A DNA stretch of 64,000 bases. It comes from SCGC-AAA076-P13 sp963926355 (lineage in GTDB: Bacteria > Pseudomonadota > Gammaproteobacteria > Magnimaribacterales > D2472). Location of the stretch: positions 1 to 64,000 of the forward strand of contig CAWUWW010000006.1 of assembly GCA_963926355.1 (NCBI GenBank), written 5' to 3'. This document shows positions 1 through 9,717 of the stretch, piece after piece. The notes beneath the pieces are model-generated. The model was not told the origin of the DNA. It made no database searches and saw only the letters and a list, made by a program, of their open reading frames with translations. Made by a program: the position numbers and the translations under genes. Position 1 is the stretch's first letter, and each line of letters starts with the position of its first letter.

Positions 1-600
1 TCATCAGATGAATCCATTGACAAGTCTTTTGTTGAGCTAAATAAGCATTGGGATAAATTTGATGGCTTTGTTCACTCTATTGGTTATGCTCCAGCTGATC
101 AGCTTGAAGGCAACTTTGTTGATGTGACAACTAGAGAGGGTTTTAAAATTGCTCATGATATTAGTTCCTACAGCTTTACAGCATTAGCAAAAGCAGCAAA
201 GCCATTTTTAAATGATGGCTCTGCCCTGCTTACCCTTACTTACTTAGGGTCTATGCAAACAATGCCTAACTACAATGTGATGGGCTTAGCAAAAGCAAGC
301 TTAGAAGCTAATACTAGATTTCTTGCAGCATCAATGGGCTCTGATAATGTTAGGGTTAATGCTATATCAGCAGGACCAATTAAAACACTAGCTGCCTCAG
401 GTGTTAAGAATTTTAGAAAGATGCTTTCTCAACACTCCGCAAGAGCTCCGCTAGGTAGAACTGTTACTACTGAAGAAGTTGGTAATGTTGCAGCCTTTCT
501 TTGCTCAGATTATGCAAGTGGCATTACAGGTGAGATAACTTATGTTGATGCAGGTTTTAATATAGCTGCAATGCCTCTTTATGAAGAGGTTGAAGATTAA
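1..600 (+). CDS. fabI: Enoyl-[acyl-carrier-protein] reductase [NADH], 5'-truncated by window edge
   Basis: FabI catalyses the last, NADH-dependent reduction of each fatty-acid elongation cycle in the cytoplasm. The reading frame is open from base 1, so the start and the N-terminal NADH-binding glycine motif lie outside the window. The visible 199 residues begin SSDESIDKSF, then HSIGYAPADQLEGNF and the catalytic YNVMGLAKASLEAN segment (Tyr and Lys of the YxxMGxAK motif), and end with ITGEITYVDAGFNIAAM, the usual FabI C-terminus. The SDR-fold family is recognised clearly and no frameshift is seen. The next gene starts 12 nt downstream on the same strand. A general SDR is the only alternative, and the YxxMGxAK motif argues for FabI. 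Confidence 0.95.
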   Translation, partial: SSDESIDKSFVELNKHWDKFDGFVHSIGYAPADQLEGNFVDVTTREGFKIAHDISSYSFTALAKAAKPFLNDGSALLTLTYLGSMQTMPNYNVMGLAKASLEANTRFLAASMGSDNVRVNAISAGPIKTLAASGVKNFRKMLSQHSARAPLGRTVTTEEVGNVAAFLCSDYASGITGEITYVDAGFNIAAMPLYEEVED

Positions 601-612
601 CCTATATCGTTA

Positions 613-2064
613 ATGAATAGACCTGTTGTAATTGGAATAAGCTCAATTCAGCAAAAAGGTAATTTTGAAACATTAGATGAAGCTTTATTACTTATGAATC
701 AAGCTACTAACTTAGCTATTAAAGATTCAACTAATCCTAATATTACAAACTACATAGATGAGATACAGATCCCCAAGGGTTATTGGAAGTATAGAGATCC
801 AGGCAAATGGATAGCAGAAAAAAATGGTATCTCACCAGTTATTACTAGCGTTACAAAAATTGGAATTCTTCAACAGAATCTAATAAATAACGCTTGCACT
901 AAAATTATCAATAATGAAATTCAAGCAACGCTCATAGTGGGTGGCGAGGCAAGGTTTAAAAAAATTAGAGGCTTGATTGAAGGTAAAGACTTTATTGAAA
1001 CAGAGCTCCTTGAGAATCCTAATCATTATATAAAAGCTGAGAATGAATTACATATTAAAGAAGAGAAAGAAGAATTAGGTTTAATGGCAGTTGGTTATTA
1101 TGCAATTCTTGAATCTGCATTAAGAGCAAGTTTGGGTTTAGGTATAAAAGAACATCAAGAAAAGATTGGCAGACTCTATGAGACATTTTCATCTATAGCA
1201 TCAATGAACCCTGATAGCTGGATGACTAATAAATTAAGTTGGACCGATATAGCATCATCGAGTAAAGAGAATCCAGTTCAAGCAAGTCCATATAATAAAT
1301 ACCATTGCACTAGTTGGAATGTAAACCAAGCATCAGCAATGATCCTATGTAATGAAAGTCTAGCTGATGAATTACATATCCCAATAGAAAAAAGAATCTA
1401 CCCTCTGGCCTCGTCTGAAACAAATCATATGATAGCTACAATTCAACGACCAAATATAATTAAACCCTTGGGATTAGAGCTAGCTGCTAACTTTATATTA
1501 GATCTTTGTAAGAAAAATAATTTGACTGCTAATACCTTTGAGTTATATAGCTGCTTTCCTAGTGCAGTTCAAATGTTCTCAAAGGCTCTTGGCTTAAAAG
1601 AAGAGGATATAAAAACTGTTACGGGCGGAATGTCTTTTGCAGGAGGGCCTCTTAATAACTACATGATTCATTCAACAGTCAAAATGCTTTCTGATATAAG
1701 AAAAGATAATAATAAAATTGGTTTAGTAACTAGCGTTTCTGGAATGATGACAAAACAAGCTTTCGCACTTTGGGCTAAAAACCCTCTCATAGATTTTATT
1801 TCAAAGGACGTTACGGAAGAAGCAAAGAAATTAGAAATACCAATACCCTTATCTGAATTAATAGAGGGTAAGGGAATTATTATTGGTTATACAACTTTTA
1901 TAGACAAGGCAGATAAGAAACCAAAAGCTGTTATTTATATAACTGATTCCAATGGCAAAAGAAAAGTATTAATATCAAGAGATATAAGTATTATTAATAA
2001 TATGGGAGAAGAGGAATGGGTAGGAAAAGAAATACACTTCAAGGACAAATATTTAGTTTCATAA
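613..2064 (+). CDS. Atypical thiolase-fold (SCP2-thiolase-like) acetyl-CoA acetyltransferase family protein
   Basis: This 483-residue protein has a thiolase fold: VGGEARF in the N-terminal half, ELYSCFPSAVQMFSKALGL and then TGGMSFAGGPLNNYMIHS, which corresponds to the C-terminal thiolase active-site region. The family resembles the annotated acetyl-CoA acetyltransferases of actinobacteria and marine bacteria rather than FadA or AtoB. Where ordinary thiolases carry the nucleophilic Cys (CxSG) this protein has IGILQQNLIN, so classical thiolysis is doubtful. The last ~80 residues look like a beta-rich accessory domain. The ATG start is 12 nt after fabI, so co-transcription is likely. The substrate is unknown; a role in acyl-CoA or lipid metabolism is inferred from fold and neighbour only. 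Confidence 0.75.
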   Translation: MNRPVVIGISSIQQKGNFETLDEALLLMNQATNLAIKDSTNPNITNYIDEIQIPKGYWKYRDPGKWIAEKNGISPVITSVTKIGILQQNLINNACTKIINNEIQATLIVGGEARFKKIRGLIEGKDFIETELLENPNHYIKAENELHIKEEKEELGLMAVGYYAILESALRASLGLGIKEHQEKIGRLYETFSSIASMNPDSWMTNKLSWTDIASSSKENPVQASPYNKYHCTSWNVNQASAMILCNESLADELHIPIEKRIYPLASSETNHMIATIQRPNIIKPLGLELAANFILDLCKKNNLTANTFELYSCFPSAVQMFSKALGLKEEDIKTVTGGMSFAGGPLNNYMIHSTVKMLSDIRKDNNKIGLVTSVSGMMTKQAFALWAKNPLIDFISKDVTEEAKKLEIPIPLSELIEGKGIIIGYTTFIDKADKKPKAVIYITDSNGKRKVLISRDISIINNMGEEEWVGKEIHFKDKYLVS

Positions 2065-3458
2065 TATTTTTTCTTTTTACAAACAATATAAGCGCATCGC
2101 CTATTGAAAGTAATATAGAGAATCATAAAAATCAATTTCAAGATATTGCTTTAAAGATTTGGGATCATGCGGAACTTGGATATCAAGAAAACCAAAGTTC
2201 AGAACTGTTAGCAGATGCCCTGGAGAAAGAAGGTTTTAAGATAAAAAGAGGTGTTGCCGGTATACCCACAGCCTTTACTGCTGAATATGGAAGTGGCGGC
2301 CCTGTGATAGGAATTCTTGGTGAGTTCGACGCCCTTCCCGGTTTAGCGCAAACATCGTCTCCTTTTAAAGAAATTGCAAATAATACATCTGGCGGAGGTC
2401 ATGCATGTGGGCACCACTTATTTGGAGCCGCTTCAGCTTGGGCTAGTGTGGCTATTAAAGAATGGCTGGTTAAGAATAATGTAGAAGGAACGGTAAGATT
2501 CTATGGAACGCCAGCAGAAGAAGGTGGCTCAGGAAAGGTTTACATGGTTAGAGAAGGTTTGTTTGATGATGTTGATATCGTTCTTCATTGGCACCCGGAC
2601 GACAACAACTCAGCAAACTCAAGAACTTCTAATTCAAATAAATCAGCGAAGTTTACGTTTAATGGAATTTCAGCTCATGCAGCAGGTTCTCCTGAGCTTG
2701 GAAGGTCAGCTCTTGATGGTGTTGAGGCAATGAACATGATGTCTAATATGATGAGAGAGCATATACCTCAAGAATCTAGGATGCACTATGTGATTACCAA
2801 AGGAGGGCTAGCTCCCAATGTTGTTCCTGATCTTGCTGAAGTTTATTACTACGTAAGACATCCTGAAATGAATATTGTTGAAGATTTATTTGCAAGATTA
2901 GTAAAGACAGCTGAGGGAGCTGCTTTTGGAACTGAGACTAATATGACCTATGAAGTAATGCATGGGAACTATTCCTTACTGCCAAATGAAACCATTCAAA
3001 AATTAGTACATAAAAATCTTTTAGATTTTGGCGGAATTACTTATAGCGAAAAAGAAAACGAATATGCCAAAGAGATATACCAAACCTTCGTTAAGCCAGA
3101 CAGGGAAATTGGCTCACAACAATTTGTTAGAGAATACAAAACATCACATGGCTATGGTTCTACAGATGTTGGCGATGTCAGCTGGCTCGTTCCAACTGCG
3201 GGCCTAAGAGCGGCAACCTGGGTTCCAGGAACTGCGTCCCATTCCTGGCAAGCAGTTGCTTCAGGAGGTACATCAATTGGTTTAAAAGGAGCTGAATTAG
3301 CTGCAAAAACAATTGCCGCAACAGCAATTGATATATATAAAGATAAAACATTGATAATGAAAGCTAAGGAAGAGTTAAAAGAAAAAAGAGGTGATGATTT
3401 TGACTATAAGGCTTTATTGGGAGATAGAGAGCCGCCACTAAATTACAGAGCTAATTAA
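2016..3458 (+). CDS. Secreted M20-family amidohydrolase, AbgB-like (aminoacyl/aminobenzoyl-glutamate hydrolase type)
   Basis: This is a zinc-dependent amidohydrolase or peptidase of 480 residues, close to the length of E. coli AbgB. An N-terminal signal peptide (hydrophobic IFSFIIFFLF, cleavage near ISA-SP, residue 27) suggests a periplasmic location, unlike cytoplasmic AbgB. M20 motifs are GEFDALPG (102-109), HACGHH (129-134) and the catalytic Glu pair in PAEEGG (166-171); the dimerisation domain follows. The start overlaps the preceding gene by 49 nt; a GGAG lies 8 nt upstream of the ATG. It converges on the gamma-glutamyltransferase gene with a 4-bp overlap, and the pair plausibly act on the same glutamyl or peptide substrates. 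The exact substrate cannot be read from sequence; AbgA, the usual AbgB partner, is not here. Confidence 0.85.
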   Translation: MGRKRNTLQGQIFSFIIFFLFTNNISASPIESNIENHKNQFQDIALKIWDHAELGYQENQSSELLADALEKEGFKIKRGVAGIPTAFTAEYGSGGPVIGILGEFDALPGLAQTSSPFKEIANNTSGGGHACGHHLFGAASAWASVAIKEWLVKNNVEGTVRFYGTPAEEGGSGKVYMVREGLFDDVDIVLHWHPDDNNSANSRTSNSNKSAKFTFNGISAHAAGSPELGRSALDGVEAMNMMSNMMREHIPQESRMHYVITKGGLAPNVVPDLAEVYYYVRHPEMNIVEDLFARLVKTAEGAAFGTETNMTYEVMHGNYSLLPNETIQKLVHKNLLDFGGITYSEKENEYAKEIYQTFVKPDREIGSQQFVREYKTSHGYGSTDVGDVSWLVPTAGLRAATWVPGTASHSWQAVASGGTSIGLKGAELAAKTIAATAIDIYKDKTLIMKAKEELKEKRGDDFDYKALLGDREPPLNYRAN

Positions 3459-5179
3459 TTAGATTGAGTTGATACCGATGCGCCAGGCCTTCTAAGATCT
3501 GCATAACCATAATTAATACCGTTAATGATGTGAATGCTTTGAGTGCTTCCAAGTGTTTTCTGTTTTTCTGGTTTATGTCCAATGGTACCTAGTTTCTTAA
3601 CAATATCTGAGCTAAGAGTAGTTTCATAATCAAGACCTGAGTAAGGCCAGTCTTTATGAATCCTAGATAGCATAGTTGCCTCGCCTACGTTTAAATCAAA
3701 ATCAATAACACCTGAGATAACTCTTAATATTGCCGCAGGAATAAAAGACCCGCCAGGTGAACCTGTAACAAGTGTGAGGTCGCCCTCAGAATTAAAAACC
3801 ATTGAAGGGGCCATGGTGCTCATAGGTCTTTTTCCAGGAGCAAACTTATTACCGCTACTAGCAGCCCTTCCCTCAACTGAATCATCTCCATATCTATAGG
3901 CAAAATTATTCATCTGATTATTTAATAATATGCCAGTTCCTGGAATAGTTACACCAGAGCCAAACGAATAACCTAGAGTGTAGGTATTGGACACCGCGTT
4001 ACCCTCACTATCAATTATTGAGTAATGAGTAGTATCTCTACTTTCACTAGTAACTGAAAATGGTTTTACTTTTGAGCTAGTAGTGGCTTTTTTAAAATTG
4101 ATAGAACTTTGTAAAACTTTAATGCGGTCTTTTGAAAGCAGTGAATCTATTGGAACATTGTAAAAATTGGGATCTCCAATTTCATGGGACCTATTGTTAT
4201 GCCCTCTTCTTAATGCTTCAGCTATTAGATGGTATGTTCTTGCTGAGTTACTATCAGCTTTTTTAAACTTATAACTCTCAAGAACTTTTAGAGCAGTCAA
4301 AAGAACCACGCCGCCTCCTGAAGGTGGGCCAGCTGTAAAGACAGTATTTCCTCTATAAGAAACAGATATTGGCGCTCCTGAGTTAACCTTGTATTGTTGG
4401 AAATCCTCTAAAGACATAAAGCCATTATTGGCATTCATTGCATCAACAATTTTTTTAGCAATAGGCCCATCATAAAAACTCTTATGACCATTATTAGATA
4501 TTTGAGAAAGGGTTTCTGCTAAATCAGGCCTTTTCATTAAGCTATTCTGAGCTATTGGGATGCCGTTATTAAAATAAATTTTTCTAGATTCTATATCTTC
4601 ATAAAGTTGCGGCGTACTTTCAATTGCTTTATTTAAGTCATAAGAGACTCTAATTCCATTTTTGGCTTGTCTAATAACAGGCTCCATTACCTCTTTAAGA
4701 GATAATTTACCAAAATTTCTATGAGCCTCTAAAAGTCCTGCAACTGTTCCGGGAATTGCTGAAGCCTTGTATCCAAATCTAGATTTATTAAAGTCTGTTT
4801 TTTTGTAATCTTCAGGAAGGTTTGTATTAAAAAGATCTTTAATATTAGAATTTAAAGGTGATGAACTTCTATAGTCAATATAATACACCTCTTGCTTTTC
4901 CTTTATATACACAAGCATAAAGCCACCACCGCCAAGATTTCCAGCTCTTGGTAACGTTATAGCTAGAGAAAACCCTACAGCAACAGCAGCATCAACTGCA
5001 TTGCCACCCTTATTTAAAATTTCTGTCCCTATCTTGGAAGATAGTTCATTTTGAGAAACCACCATTCCAGATGAACTTTCAACAGGATGAAATGGGGAAA
5101 CGTAGTCAATATAACTTTGTTGTGCCCTGGCCTCTAAACTAACTAAAAAGAAAAGGCTTATATAAAATAATTGTTTCAT
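3455..5179 (-). CDS. ggt: Gamma-glutamyltransferase / glutathione hydrolase precursor
   Basis: GGT cleaves or transfers the gamma-glutamyl group of glutathione and related compounds in the periplasm and matures by autocatalytic cleavage. The 574-residue precursor has a signal peptide (MKQLFYISLFFLVSLEARA), the large-subunit motifs NKGGNAVDAAVAVGF and GTVAGLLEAHRNFG, and the processing site before Thr383 in RDTTHYSIID, which becomes the N-terminal nucleophile of the small subunit. RPMSTMAPSM and TGSPGGSFI are the conserved small-subunit substrate-binding segments. Its start abuts the stop of the upstream transporter gene with no gap, and both lie downstream of the TonB receptor, so an operon is likely. 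Length and motifs are normal for the family. Confidence 0.95.
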   Translation of the reverse strand: MKQLFYISLFFLVSLEARAQQSYIDYVSPFHPVESSSGMVVSQNELSSKIGTEILNKGGNAVDAAVAVGFSLAITLPRAGNLGGGGFMLVYIKEKQEVYYIDYRSSSPLNSNIKDLFNTNLPEDYKKTDFNKSRFGYKASAIPGTVAGLLEAHRNFGKLSLKEVMEPVIRQAKNGIRVSYDLNKAIESTPQLYEDIESRKIYFNNGIPIAQNSLMKRPDLAETLSQISNNGHKSFYDGPIAKKIVDAMNANNGFMSLEDFQQYKVNSGAPISVSYRGNTVFTAGPPSGGGVVLLTALKVLESYKFKKADSNSARTYHLIAEALRRGHNNRSHEIGDPNFYNVPIDSLLSKDRIKVLQSSINFKKATTSSKVKPFSVTSESRDTTHYSIIDSEGNAVSNTYTLGYSFGSGVTIPGTGILLNNQMNNFAYRYGDDSVEGRAASSGNKFAPGKRPMSTMAPSMVFNSEGDLTLVTGSPGGSFIPAAILRVISGVIDFDLNVGEATMLSRIHKDWPYSGLDYETTLSSDIVKKLGTIGHKPEKQKTLGSTQSIHIINGINYGYADLRRPGASVSTQSN

Positions 5180-6616
5180 TTAAAAAATAGTAGGGGCTAA
5201 GAAGAAAGCAAAGAATGTGACAACAAATATACCAAGTATATTAAGTATAAATCCTGCTTTCATCATTTGCGAAATAGTAAATTTACCAGAACCATAAACT
5301 ATTGCATTGGGAGGCGTTGCAACTGGAAGCATAAAAGCGCAGCTTGCAGCCAAGCAAACGGGGATAGTAAGAGACACTGGAAGAACCCCAATACTTACAG
5401 CCACTGCTCCAAATACTGGTAAGAATGTACTTGTGGTTGCAACATTACTGGTTATTTCAGTTAAAAATATAATCATTGTTGCTACTGCCATTATAAGAAG
5501 TATTGGGGGAACTGAGCTCAAGCTCACCAAAGCTCCTCCAATCCAAACACCCAATCCACTGGAATTAATCTGAGCTGCTAGAGAGAGGCCGCCTCCAAAT
5601 AATAATAATAAACCCCATGGAAGCTTATTAGTTTTTTCCCAACTTAAGAGATCTCCTTGTTGAGAAGAGGAAGGTATCATAAATAATAATATAGCAGCAA
5701 TTATTGCTATTCCAGCATCTGTTAAACCTGACAGCATTTGAAAATTGTCTAGCAATGTTCTAAATATCCAAGCTGAAGCAGCTAAAATAAATATAACTAA
5801 TACTTTGGCTTCGTCCTTTGATAAAGGACCTAGCTTTATCAACATATCTTTAAGATGAGCTTTTGTCTCTATGGATGCTATAAAGTTCGTTGGATACACT
5901 ATCTTGGTTAGAACTACCCAAGCTCCAATTATCATACATATTGCGACAGGAACGCCCAACCTCATCCAATCAATCATTGATATTTCTATTCCATACGTCT
6001 CTTGCATAAATGCACTAAAAACTATATTTGGTGCCGTTCCAACCAAAGTAGACATGCCTCCGATAGTAGCCGCATATGCGATGCCAAGCATCAATGCAAT
6101 ATCAAAATGTTTTTTTTCTTTATCAGATAAGCTAGGAATCGTGTCGCTAACAACGGTACATACAGCTAAGCCAATAGGTAAAAGCATTAAAGTTGTAGAG
6201 GTATTCATAACCCACATACTTATTAATGCAGAAACTAACATAAACCCACCAACTAATTTTGATCCGCTTGTCCCTATTGAAATAATCATTCTTAAAGCCA
6301 TTCTTTTGTGAAGGCCTGAATTTTCGATACCTAAAGCTAAAATAAACCCGCCTAAAAATAAATATATATTTGGGTTAGCAAAGGGTATTGCTGATTCTTT
6401 AAAATTAGCAACTCCAAGAAGTGGAAATAAAGCCAAAGGGAATAATGCTGTAACAGCTACAGGTATAGCCTCAGTCGCCCAAAATGTTGCCATGAGTACT
6501 GCAACTGCAGCAACTTTCCAACCAATTGGACTTAACAACTCTGGGGATGGGAATACAAGTATTGTAAAAAATAATACTAAACCTACCCAAAACCCTTTTT
6601 TTCTTATTGCTGGCAT
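5180..6616 (-). CDS. SLC13/DASS-family sodium-coupled anion (dicarboxylate) transporter
   Basis: This is a polytopic inner-membrane transporter of 478 residues, with roughly 11-12 hydrophobic segments. DASS hallmarks are the two clamshell SNT-type motifs: the first half has GTAPNIVFSAFM, and the second half has EITSNVATTSTFLPV and MLPVATPPNAIVYGSGKF. Family members import di- or tricarboxylates, or sulfate, with sodium. Its position between a TonB receptor and gamma-glutamyltransferase suggests it may take up glutamate or another acidic product, or the carboxylate left after hydrolysis; this is inference. The gene starts 76 nt after the receptor stop, beyond a bidirectional terminator, so transcription may drop between receptor and transporter. 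Confidence 0.88.
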   Translation of the reverse strand: MPAIRKKGFWVGLVLFFTILVFPSPELLSPIGWKVAAVAVLMATFWATEAIPVAVTALFPLALFPLLGVANFKESAIPFANPNIYLFLGGFILALGIENSGLHKRMALRMIISIGTSGSKLVGGFMLVSALISMWVMNTSTTLMLLPIGLAVCTVVSDTIPSLSDKEKKHFDIALMLGIAYAATIGGMSTLVGTAPNIVFSAFMQETYGIEISMIDWMRLGVPVAICMIIGAWVVLTKIVYPTNFIASIETKAHLKDMLIKLGPLSKDEAKVLVIFILAASAWIFRTLLDNFQMLSGLTDAGIAIIAAILLFMIPSSSQQGDLLSWEKTNKLPWGLLLLFGGGLSLAAQINSSGLGVWIGGALVSLSSVPPILLIMAVATMIIFLTEITSNVATTSTFLPVFGAVAVSIGVLPVSLTIPVCLAASCAFMLPVATPPNAIVYGSGKFTISQMMKAGFILNILGIFVVTFFAFFLAPTIF

Positions 6617-6644
6617 AAATGTTCCCTAAGAGATTATATTAACT

Positions 6645-6677
6645 TAAAAAAAAGGGAGTATAAAACCCCCTTTTTTA
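6645..6677. terminator. Bidirectional Rho-independent terminator after the TonB receptor gene
   Basis: An A-rich run with GGG is followed by an about 11-base loop and CCC with six Ts, so AAAAAAGGG can pair with CCCTTTTTT. Both strands end in a U-tract. It sits 15 nt past the stop of the TonB receptor gene (minus strand) and before the transporter gene of the same strand, so it may attenuate rather than abolish read-through into the transporter and ggt. Confidence 0.7.
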
Positions 6678-6692
6678 ATTAGTTTATTCGAT

Positions 6693-9623
6693 TTAGAAAT
6701 CTACTCTTAAGTCTAGGTAATAATTTCTACCCATATCTGAGTGAATATCTGAGAAATAACCATTGTAGCCATCAGCTAATGGAGCTCTTTCATCTGCAAT
6801 GTTTTTAACTACAAACTTAACTCTAGCTTTATTATCGCCAACTTTAATATCTTTAGATAATGATAGATCAGCTGTCATCATAGAAGGTATTAGGTACATA
6901 AATCCAGCAGATTGTTCGCCTGAATCTTTAAGCTCACCTATTCTTAGAGCAGATAATGATGCTCTGTAATCACCTCTTTTATAACTAACTGCCAGTCTAT
7001 CTTTTTGCTCAACTGCGCCAGCATCAGTTCCATTAAGATCACCAAATCCTATTGGAGATGCATAAGCAGGAAGCTCACCAGAAGCAACAGCTGCGCCTAG
7101 GGCATTAAAATTACCAGTAGGTGTTTGATAGAATTTATCAGTAATAGTAGAAACGAAAGTTATTGAAAACTCTCCAATGCTAGTCTCAAAGTCATAATAA
7201 ATAGCTAAATCGGTACCCTCAACTGTTCTTGTAGCAAGATTTAAGTATTCATCTGCAACATAGTCAACCTTTCCAACAGGGCATAAACCAAGATTGGTAA
7301 ATAAAGCAAGCTCTCCAGCATCTAGATTTGAAGCGTCAAGTCTAATTACAGCAGGATTTCCAGCAGTACAATCTGAGCCGCCTCTAATTCTAGCTAATAG
7401 ATCAGCAATAACATGATTGTTTCTACCAAATAAAGCAATAGTATTTTCTTTTTCTATAGACCATGTATCAAGAGTAATTGTTAAACCCTCAACCATTGGA
7501 GGTGTTACAACAAAGCCCCATGAAGTATTCGTTGATTCTTCAGGTTTTAATTCTTTTGCTCCGCTAGCATATCTTAAGATAGTATAACTGCCGTCCAAGT
7601 CACCAGAGGTCGGAACAGATAAACCATTTTCTATACGAACATATTGATTCAACATATCATTCCTTGTTCCTGTTCTAGCAACCTCTTTTTGGTTAACTTG
7701 AACTAAGTTAGGAGCTCTAAAAGCTGTTGAAGTAGATGCTCTAAGCTTTAACCAGTCAGTTGCATCATATCCCAAAGCAATCTTACCAACGGTAGCTGAT
7801 ATAGAGTCAGAAAATGCTTCTGTACGCGCTGCAATTTGAGCATTTAACTTATCGGTTATAGGAACTTGGAACTCAACAAATGCAGATTTTACTGTCTTAT
7901 CACCAGATGTGTCTCCAGTAGCACTTGACCCCATAGTTGCTGCCCTGAATGGATAAGTATTAGTTGTACTAACTCCTGTTAATCTAATAGTTCCATCTAA
8001 AAGAGGGTCTCTATTATCTACGTATGTCTCTTTTCTATATTCAAAACCAACTAACATCCCTACCGGGCCTGCAGGTAATTCAAATACCTCAGGGTTACTT
8101 ATTTTGTAATCTATAGAAGCTAACATTGATGTATCTTGTCTAGAAACATCCTGAAGTATAGAAGCAGCATTATTAGTAGCTGGGTCTGGATCAAAAATAT
8201 TAAAAGCATTAGATGATGAATCATTAACTGATGCTAAAAACTTAGGGAAAGAAACCCTTCCACTTGTTACATCATTAGCTTTAGCTTTTGAATAAAGCAC
8301 AGCTGATTCCCATGACCAATTAGACTCAGTAACACCTCTAAGACCAAGAAGATATCTATAGTCTTCTTTGTTTACTCTTGTAGTCCTACCCATTGTGACA
8401 GGTCTCCAGCCATCAATACGAACCTCTCTAGTGTTGGCAGAAATTCCTGTAGAATCTGGTAATTGAGAGAACCAATAGTAGTCTGCAGGTAAGTCGATTA
8501 TTCCTGCTGTAAAGGATCCATTGTTATCTTTTTTAAGACTGTTGGATTCGTATCTTCCAATTTCAGCAAACATTTCCATGCCGTTATCCATCTCATGATT
8601 TATAAAAACAAATAGATTTGTTCTTTCCATATCTCCTCTGTACTGTCTTCCAGCCTCAGAAGGTGAATAGTAATAGTTTGTATCTGGGACTAAGCATGAG
8701 CCCATTCCTGTATCAACCGCACCAGAATTAGAACATTCAGCTGAACCTGTTGGAAATAGCTGAGATTCACCAGCGCTGTCAGTCCAACCAAATTTACCTC
8801 TAAAATCTATTTGAGGCATACCGTATGTATATTGGTTATTAAACGAAGAATCTCCAGCCCATGGGGAGTCAGCAGGGATAAGTCTTCTGTAATCCTGATT
8901 TGCCCACTTCTCATCTTCCGTTAAATCAATTTTTTCTCTGTCTCTATGGGATAAGGAGAAATTAATATTAGTTTTTCCATCATTTAGAAAAGTACCGTAT
9001 TTAATTTTAAGATCAGTATCTTCTGCAGCAAAATGATCGTAACCACTTAGTTTTGCAGAAACTCTAAGACCTTCATAGTTTGTTTGTAGAACATTGTTAA
9101 CTACACCAGCAACAGCGTCAGCTCCATAAATAGAAGAGGCTCCATCTTTTAAAACTTCAAGTCTTGAAAGAGCATTTGTTGGAATTAGATTTGAATTAAC
9201 TGTCATTGTAGGTACAAAATCGTCTCCAATTTTTTCAGTTTGATACCCAGCATTGTTAACCATTCTTCTTCCATTAAGAAGAACTAAGGTATTACCAACA
9301 CCCATACTTCTTAAATTATATGCACCGACATCTCCCCTTGCAGCATTAACGCCACCAGAGATTTCCTCAGACTCGTTAAAGAAGTTCATTCCTTGCTCAA
9401 CAAGGTTGTTGATTAATTCATCTCCGTCGCTTGTAGCTATAGCTTCGATATCATCAGCAGATAGAATGGTTACAGGTAAGGCGCCAGTAATTTTAGCCCC
9501 TTTTATCTGAGATCCAACGGTAATAACCTCTTCAACGCTAGCGTCTGCAGAAGCAGAATCATCTTGAGCAAAAGTGAAGGTTGATATAACCAATGGAAAT
9601 ATAAAAATTAATTTCTTAAACAT
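6693..9623 (-). CDS. TonB-dependent outer-membrane receptor
   Basis: This 976-residue receptor imports a specific substrate across the outer membrane using TonB energy. It has a signal peptide ending near residue 19 (ISTFTFA-QDD), a TonB-box-like region (SVEEVITVGSQI), a plug domain with LEVLKDGASSIYGADAVAGVVNNV, and a long beta-barrel with many aromatic strands that ends in the aromatic signature NYYLDLRVDF. It belongs to the large-plug TBDR type common in marine gammaproteobacteria and Caulobacter-like organisms, not the classical siderophore set. It faces a LysR gene across 118 bp, and a good sigma-70 promoter and a GGGGA ribosome-binding site precede the ATG. Substrate is inferred from downstream ggt and the transporter: glutathione-like or other gamma-glutamyl peptides. 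Sequence alone does not prove this. Confidence 0.93.
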   Translation of the reverse strand: MFKKLIFIFPLVISTFTFAQDDSASADASVEEVITVGSQIKGAKITGALPVTILSADDIEAIATSDGDELINNLVEQGMNFFNESEEISGGVNAARGDVGAYNLRSMGVGNTLVLLNGRRMVNNAGYQTEKIGDDFVPTMTVNSNLIPTNALSRLEVLKDGASSIYGADAVAGVVNNVLQTNYEGLRVSAKLSGYDHFAAEDTDLKIKYGTFLNDGKTNINFSLSHRDREKIDLTEDEKWANQDYRRLIPADSPWAGDSSFNNQYTYGMPQIDFRGKFGWTDSAGESQLFPTGSAECSNSGAVDTGMGSCLVPDTNYYYSPSEAGRQYRGDMERTNLFVFINHEMDNGMEMFAEIGRYESNSLKKDNNGSFTAGIIDLPADYYWFSQLPDSTGISANTREVRIDGWRPVTMGRTTRVNKEDYRYLLGLRGVTESNWSWESAVLYSKAKANDVTSGRVSFPKFLASVNDSSSNAFNIFDPDPATNNAASILQDVSRQDTSMLASIDYKISNPEVFELPAGPVGMLVGFEYRKETYVDNRDPLLDGTIRLTGVSTTNTYPFRAATMGSSATGDTSGDKTVKSAFVEFQVPITDKLNAQIAARTEAFSDSISATVGKIALGYDATDWLKLRASTSTAFRAPNLVQVNQKEVARTGTRNDMLNQYVRIENGLSVPTSGDLDGSYTILRYASGAKELKPEESTNTSWGFVVTPPMVEGLTITLDTWSIEKENTIALFGRNNHVIADLLARIRGGSDCTAGNPAVIRLDASNLDAGELALFTNLGLCPVGKVDYVADEYLNLATRTVEGTDLAIYYDFETSIGEFSITFVSTITDKFYQTPTGNFNALGAAVASGELPAYASPIGFGDLNGTDAGAVEQKDRLAVSYKRGDYRASLSALRIGELKDSGEQSAGFMYLIPSMMTADLSLSKDIKVGDNKARVKFVVKNIADERAPLADGYNGYFSDIHSDMGRNYYLDLRVDF

Positions 9624-9656
9624 GATGAAGTCCCCTTATTTTAAATGTCTATTATG

Positions 9657-9686
9657 AGTATATTACGTTTAACAATTTACTGTCTA
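9657..9686 (-). promoter_or_regulatory. Sigma-70 promoter of the TonB receptor gene
   Basis: On the minus strand, TAGACA (-35, 5 of 6 matches) and TATACT (-10, 5 of 6) are separated by 18 bp. The -10 ends 33 nt before the receptor ATG at 9623, leaving a leader that includes the GGGGA ribosome-binding site. This is the best promoter match seen in the LysR-receptor intergenic region. Confidence 0.6.
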
Positions 9687-9717
9687 GCAAAAAATACATA
9701 TTTATTGTAATCTAATC

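Noticed and set aside
5871..6311. 146-codon open frame on the plus strand inside the DASS transporter gene
   Set aside because: It is antisense to a clear membrane transporter, has no recognisable domain and reflects codon bias of the real frame.
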